A DNA stretch of 64,000 nt, taken from the NCBI GenBank assembly GCA_964550165.1, contig CAZJYC010000003.1, forward strand, positions 21,138 to 85,137, written 5' to 3'. Below the pieces are notes generated by a model. It made no database searches, was not told the origin of the DNA, and worked only from the letters and a program-made list of their open reading frames with translations. This document shows, piece after piece, positions 59,773 to 64,000 of the stretch (position 1 is the first letter of the stretch; every line of letters starts with the position of its first letter). Source of the stretch: CAZJYC01 sp964550165 (GTDB taxonomy: Bacteria > Acidobacteriota > Aminicenantia > Aminicenantales > Aminicenantaceae). Both the position numbers and the translations under genes were made by a program.

Positions 59773-61989
59773 ATGAAAAAAGTTCATGCAAAACAGATGA
59801 AATACATGATTATGATCTTGCTCACTCTGTCCATTCTGGCCGGGGCACCCACGGAATTTGGGGAAGATAAGGCTTTTTTTCATGGCTATGCCATCCAGAC
59901 TCCCGTCATCAGAATAGGGCTTGGTGTCAACCTGAGCGATATCAGAGTTTCCTCCTCCTCTGGTATGAAGGTTTACGAGGTCAACTCCCATTACAGACTC
60001 TTGGCTGATGATGAGGATGAAGTTTTTGTCAAGGGCCGCAAGGAAAAATTAACCGAGAAATTTGTGATTCAGGTTTTTCAGACAAAAGACCAGGAAAAAG
60101 CCGAGATTTTTGCCCAGGAACTGAGAGCAAAGGTGGAATACAACGTTTTAGTCGATAAAAACCCCGAGAGCGAGATTTATGGGAATTTCCAGGTCAAGGT
60201 CGGGGACTTTTTGACCCGAAACGACGCCTTGAACTATATCAAGAAGCTGAACGAAATCGGAATAACGGATACCTGGGTTTTGCGAGAGGAGGTCACCGAG
60301 GAAGAATCAAAGCCCCTCTGGATTTTGATCAACGATGAGCTGATAAGCTTGAGCGAGGATACAATTCTCTATTTTATTCCGAGCAATCCCCACTGTTATC
60401 TCTCTTTCAATGGCAGAAGTTACCGTGGCCTTTTTGTTCTCAGGACCACCAGCAAAGGAATTGTCTTGATCAACATTTTAAATCTCGATGAGTATTTAAA
60501 AAGCGTGGTTCCGAGCGAACTCTCTCCTTACACCTTCGGCGAACTTGAGGCCCTCAAGGCTCAAGCCGTTGCAGCCAGGACCTATGCTCTGAGAAATTTA
60601 AGGTCCAATGAAGAGCTGGGATTTGACCTCTGCGACTCACCCAAATCGCAGTATTACAGGGGCATGGATGCTGAGCATCCGCTGAGCAGTAAGGCTGTGG
60701 AATCGACTCGCGGAGAGGCGGCCCTCTATAAAGGCCTCTTGATCAACGCCCTTTACACCAGCACCTGTGGGGGGATGACCGAAGATGTGGAAAACATCTT
60801 TGAAGGCACTCCTGTCCCTTATTTAAAGAGCACACAGTGCATCTATGACAAGCAGAACGAATGGCTGTTGAAAAGCAGGAATTTGGTAAGACCGATTCAG
60901 ATGAATGGCAGAAATATCAGCCCGGACCTGGCGTACCTCATCAGTTTAAAAGTCATTCCTTATGAAACAAGCCCGGATTATTATGGGCACAAAGCCTCAT
61001 TCGGCGAAGCCATGGGCTGGATCAAAACCGCCTTGGATTTGATGGGAAAGACAAGTGAGAATCTGAGCGCGGAGAATTCTCCCCTGAATTTTGTGACCTT
61101 CTCCCATCTTGTTGTTAAAGCCTTCGGATGGAACAACAGAGTGGAGAATTTGCTGCTCGAGAGCGAGAGAGATTACGTCATCAAGGATTCCAAAAGCTTG
61201 CAGGCCGATGACAGAAATGATCTGGCCTTCCTTATTCAAGAGGGAGTATTGCCTCATACCGAAGAAATGGGAGATCCCCAAACAGCATTGACGAGAGGGG
61301 AGCTGGCCTATTACCTGAAAAAGGCCATGGACAGCGACCGAGACCTATCTCATCAGGCAAAATTCAAATCGCTCGGTGAAGACAAGATTGAAGTGGAAGA
61401 AGAGAGAGAGAAAAAACAGTTTGCTCTTTCTCCGGACCTTTTTTTGCTAAGGAATAACGGCGGCGATTATTCCTTTGCTTCTCATGTCTACCTTCTTGGA
61501 GGGGAAGAGGTCAGGTTTCTTGAGAAAGAAGGAGAGATTCAGTTCTTGGAAATCATTTATCCTCCTCATACCAATATCTTAGACCGGAGTTCATCATTCC
61601 ACCGCTGGAAGATAAGAATGTCACGCAAGGCCATGGAGAAGAGGATCAATCAGTATTACCCTGTCGGTCAGCTCATAGATATTGTTCCTCAAAAAAGAGG
61701 AAAGTCCAAAAGAGTAATAGAGATATTGATCGCCGGATCAGAAGGCCAGGCGGTTGTCAAAGGGATAAAAATTCGCAGAGTCCTTGGCCTCAGCGAGACT
61801 CTATTTGTCATCGATCGGGAGTATGACAAGGGAGGCAATGTCACCCATTTCACTTTTTGTGGCAGAGGGTTGGGGCATGGTGTTGGCCTGTGTCAAGTGG
61901 GAGCCTTTGGAATGGCCCAAACAGGAGCTGACTACAAAAATATATTGAAAAAGTATTATCGTGGAATAAAAATAAGCAGGATTTATTAG
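59773..61989 (+). CDS. SpoIID/LytB-domain protein with SPOR-like region and SLH-like insert
   Basis: A 738-residue exported protein. Family members are lytic transglycosylases that cut peptidoglycan glycan strands lacking stem peptides. A signal peptide spans about 8-26. Residues 94-175 look SPOR-like (FVIQVFQTKDQEKAEIFAQE, FQVKVGDFLTRNDALNYIKK). The SpoIID core has PSELSPYTFGELEALKAQ with the catalytic Glu at about 251, AARTYALRNL and TSTCGGMTED. The core is then split by about 300 residues that include an S-layer-homology-like block (FLIQEGVLPH, TALTRGELAYYLKKAM), and closes with GRGLGHGVGLCQVGAFGMA. A septal or wall-remodelling role is inferred. Confidence 0.82.
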   Translation: MKKVHAKQMKYMIMILLTLSILAGAPTEFGEDKAFFHGYAIQTPVIRIGLGVNLSDIRVSSSSGMKVYEVNSHYRLLADDEDEVFVKGRKEKLTEKFVIQVFQTKDQEKAEIFAQELRAKVEYNVLVDKNPESEIYGNFQVKVGDFLTRNDALNYIKKLNEIGITDTWVLREEVTEEESKPLWILINDELISLSEDTILYFIPSNPHCYLSFNGRSYRGLFVLRTTSKGIVLINILNLDEYLKSVVPSELSPYTFGELEALKAQAVAARTYALRNLRSNEELGFDLCDSPKSQYYRGMDAEHPLSSKAVESTRGEAALYKGLLINALYTSTCGGMTEDVENIFEGTPVPYLKSTQCIYDKQNEWLLKSRNLVRPIQMNGRNISPDLAYLISLKVIPYETSPDYYGHKASFGEAMGWIKTALDLMGKTSENLSAENSPLNFVTFSHLVVKAFGWNNRVENLLLESERDYVIKDSKSLQADDRNDLAFLIQEGVLPHTEEMGDPQTALTRGELAYYLKKAMDSDRDLSHQAKFKSLGEDKIEVEEEREKKQFALSPDLFLLRNNGGDYSFASHVYLLGGEEVRFLEKEGEIQFLEIIYPPHTNILDRSSSFHRWKIRMSRKAMEKRINQYYPVGQLIDIVPQKRGKSKRVIEILIAGSEGQAVVKGIKIRRVLGLSETLFVIDREYDKGGNVTHFTFCGRGLGHGVGLCQVGAFGMAQTGADYKNILKKYYRGIKISRIY

Positions 61990-61994
61990 CCGGA

Positions 61995-62561
61995 ATGAGG
62001 AAAGAGCCTTTGGACAAAAAAGCATTGAAAGAAAATCTTATCAAGCTCGTCAAAGAAAAATCGCTGATAACTGGAGTGATGCGAGTCCTGGTTTCCGGAA
62101 GGACAAGCAATTATTATATCGACGCTAAAATGACAACCCTTGACCCGATGGGAGCCTTTCTTACGGCCAAGCTGATTCTTGATGAACTCAAATCCTTCGA
62201 TATTGACGCCATAGGCGGCCATACGATTGGCGCTGACCCCATTGTCAGCGCTGTTGCCGCTTTAAGCGCGGAGACCGAAAAGCCGCTACCCGCTTTCATC
62301 GTCCGCAAAGAACCGAAAAAACATGGAGAGCGGAAGATGATTGAGGGGCCCTTTGAGCCAGGCTGGAAAGTGGCGGTGGTCGATGATGTAGTGACAACCG
62401 GGGGATCAACTCTGAAGGCCTGCCGTGCCGTCGAAGATGAAGGAGGCAAGGTCGTTGTCACTCTGGCGCTGGTGGACCGCCTTGAGGGAGGACGAGAAAA
62501 TCTGGAGGAGAACGGCTACAAGTTCATTGCTCTCCTGACCCGGGACGAGCTCCTTGAATAA
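61995..62561 (+). CDS. pyrE: orotate phosphoribosyltransferase
   Basis: Converts orotate and PRPP to OMP in pyrimidine synthesis. The 188-residue protein has the type I PRTase fold: YYIDAKMTTLDP near the N-terminus, the flexible-loop block FIVRKEPKKHGE, and the PRPP loop VAVVDDVVTTGGST. The length is normal for bacterial PyrE. It starts 5 bases after the SpoIID-like gene, so both may share the upstream promoter. Start ATG 61995; GAATGAGG lies close by. Confidence 0.92.
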   Translation: MRKEPLDKKALKENLIKLVKEKSLITGVMRVLVSGRTSNYYIDAKMTTLDPMGAFLTAKLILDELKSFDIDAIGGHTIGADPIVSAVAALSAETEKPLPAFIVRKEPKKHGERKMIEGPFEPGWKVAVVDDVVTTGGSTLKACRAVEDEGGKVVVTLALVDRLEGGRENLEENGYKFIALLTRDELLE

Positions 62562-62732
62562 AGGGTAAAACTCAGCAAATCTTCTCATCATCGAAATTTT
62601 TTCAAGACCTTAAACCTTATCCTTCTCCTTAGCTTTGAGAAAAGCATTCAAACGCAAAAGCTGAACGAGACCAGCTTGATTATGGTGAAAATGACGTGTT
62701 TCCGGACCACACAGCCTGAGAAACTTCTTTGG

Positions 62733-62761
62733 TTGCTTTTTGCTCTTTTTTTCAATAAAAT
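62733..62761 (+). promoter_or_regulatory. candidate nhaC promoter
   Basis: TTGCTT at 62733-62738 (3 of 6) and TAAAAT at 62756-62761 (5 of 6) are 17 bases apart, 25 bases before the GTG start. The surrounding 225-base gap has no other signal that I could recognise. Confidence 0.35.
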
Positions 62762-62786
62762 TCCTTACCTTTAGAAAAATAAGAAA

Positions 62787-64000
62787 GTGACCGATAAAAG
62801 AAAAAAAATCAAGCTGGGATTTGCTCTGATTCCAGTTCTTTTTCTGATCGCAGCTCTGTTTGTGACCATCAGTATCTTCGAGCAGCCTCCTCATATCCCT
62901 TTAATTTTTGCCGCAGCCGTTGCCTCGGCGATTGCCATCATCTTCAGACATCCTTGGAAGGAAATTCTGGACGGGATGGTCCATGGCATCACCCTGGCCA
63001 TGGGAGCTATTCTGATTCTGATGATTGTGGGGACGATGATCGGAACCTGGATTATGGGTGGAATCGTTCCATCTATGATTTATTATGGCTTGAAGGTTCT
63101 CTCGCCAGGGATTTTTCTCATCGCGACGTTGATCATCTGTTCGATCGTTTCCCTGGGCACGGGCTCATCGTGGTCGACAGCAGGGACGGTTGGAGTTGCT
63201 CTAATCGGCGTGGGTCAAGGTTTGGGCATTCCTGTTTCGATGGTCGCAGGGGCAATTATTTCTGGAGCCTATTTTGGCGATAAGATGTCCCCCCTTTCCG
63301 ACACGACAAATCTTGCGCCCGCGGTGGCTGGAACCGATATTTTTTCCCATATCAAGCATATGATCTTCACGACAGGACCGGGGTATATCCTCGCCATCGT
63401 CCTTTATGGATTGCTCGGTGCACGATTTTCAGGGGAAGTCTTGGAAAAGGGAAACATCGACACTATTCTGGCCACCATCAAGTCCAACTTTTTTGTCCAT
63501 CCCATCCTTCTGCTTCCGCCTGTCCTGGTTATCGTCATGGTTGTCAAAAGGATTCCTCCTTTGCCCGCTCTGTTAGGAGGGGCAGTCCTGGGCGGCATTT
63601 TTGCCGTGCTCACCCAGTCAAAATCTCTGGCCGATGTCATCCAGGCTGCTCAATCCGGCTATGTTTCCCAGACAGGAGTCAAGATGGTCGATGATCTGCT
63701 CTCCAGAGGCGGTCTGGAGAGCATGATGACCACAGTGGCCTTGATCATCTGTGCCCTTTCTTTTGGTGGGGTTATGGAGAAAACGGGGATGCTTGAGGTT
63801 TTGGCCGGATCGCTCCTCCGGAGAGTCAGGAGAACAGGTTCTTTGGTGACGACGACAATTCTGAGCTGCATAGGGATGAACGCTATTGCCTCAGACCAGT
63901 ACATCGCCATCGTTATTCCAGGCAGGATGTACAAAAGCGCCTTCGATGCCCAAGGCCTCCACCCCAAAAATCTTTCCCGCTGTCTGGAAGATTCGGGGAC
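62787..64000 (+). CDS. nhaC: NhaC-family Na+/H+ antiporter (truncated by window end)
   Basis: The frame from GTG 62787 stays open to the end of the window (404 codons plus two bases), with an in-frame TAG at 62772 limiting the start. The sequence is a polytopic membrane protein with NhaC signatures: SLGTGSSWSTAGTVGVALIG, AGAIISGAYFGDKMSPLSDT and TNLAPAVAGTD, and later SFGGVMEKTGMLEVL and NAIASDQYIAIVIPGRMY. It exchanges Na+ for protons and helps pH or sodium homeostasis. About 60-80 C-terminal residues are missing judging by family length. Confidence 0.92.
   Translation, partial: MTDKRKKIKLGFALIPVLFLIAALFVTISIFEQPPHIPLIFAAAVASAIAIIFRHPWKEILDGMVHGITLAMGAILILMIVGTMIGTWIMGGIVPSMIYYGLKVLSPGIFLIATLIICSIVSLGTGSSWSTAGTVGVALIGVGQGLGIPVSMVAGAIISGAYFGDKMSPLSDTTNLAPAVAGTDIFSHIKHMIFTTGPGYILAIVLYGLLGARFSGEVLEKGNIDTILATIKSNFFVHPILLLPPVLVIVMVVKRIPPLPALLGGAVLGGIFAVLTQSKSLADVIQAAQSGYVSQTGVKMVDDLLSRGGLESMMTTVALIICALSFGGVMEKTGMLEVLAGSLLRRVRRTGSLVTTTILSCIGMNAIASDQYIAIVIPGRMYKSAFDAQGLHPKNLSRCLEDSG

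Noticed and set aside
1..64000. CRISPR arrays, prophage, integrative elements, toxin-antitoxin or defence islands
   Set aside because: No regularly spaced repeats, integrase, transposase, Cas or restriction genes were recognised; most genes look like chromosomal housekeeping or envelope functions.

Overview
The window reads as chromosome from an anaerobic, Gram-negative, diderm bacterium. Outer-membrane biogenesis genes are clustered (LolE/LolD-type transporter, BamA, Skp, FabZ, LpxA, LpxI). Energy genes are fermentative and ferredoxin/NAD-centred (NuoEFG-like and NfnAB-like subunits, alanine dehydrogenase, CoA-transferase, NhaC antiporter). There are many exported peptidase-like and beta-propeller proteins. 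The mix (DUF885, SpoIVB-type S55 domain, SpoIID, LonB-like protease, LpxI instead of LpxH) fits Acidobacteriota, most likely an Aminicenantes-type lineage. That placement is inference from gene content; there is no rRNA in the window.

Layout. 1-4.0 kb: tail of an unknown gene, an exported papain-like protease, a small beta-barrel, a GspG-like anchored domain and rpoZ with a long acidic tail. 4-9.7 kb, minus strand: CYTH enzyme, polyprenyl synthase, TatD, a DUF885 protein that has lost its metal ligands, FabH. 9.7-16.6 kb: a DsbD-alpha-like domain, an epimerase divergent from a serine-palmitoyltransferase-like enzyme, an S55-like protein and a propeller protein. 16.6-22.4 kb: EF-P with an unusual loop, metallo-beta-lactamase hydrolase, amidohydrolase lipoprotein, cation antiporter, alanine dehydrogenase. 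22.4-29.8 kb: a tightly overlapping five-gene operon nuoE-nuoF-nuoG-nfnA-nfnB, the most interesting block. 29.9-42.2 kb: CoA-transferase, RNase HIII, DUF401 protein, AlaX-like protein, two MacB/FtsX permeases, PK-C-like protein, radical SAM, RluB, Lon-like protease. 42.9-46.1 kb: crotonase, ribH, nusB, lysS. 46.2-54.2 kb: lolE-lolD-bamA-skp-fabZ-lpxA-lpxI-Gfo/Idh. 54.3-64 kb: LolA-like protein, a 1379-residue M14 carboxypeptidase, SpoIID-like protein, pyrE and a truncated nhaC.

How the parts may work together. Alanine dehydrogenase next to the Nuo/Nfn operon suggests that NADH from amino-acid oxidation is exchanged with ferredoxin and NADPH pools by a soluble flavoprotein assembly. The outer-membrane cluster carries lipoprotein export, barrel assembly and lipid A synthesis on one strand in nearly continuous overlapping genes. 

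Several intergenic spaces hold dispersed palindromic repeats. In at least three cases the repeat supplies the last codons and the stop of the neighbouring gene. I saw no tRNA, rRNA, CRISPR array, transposase or integrase gene. Intergenic spaces were read by eye, so weak structured RNAs may have been missed.
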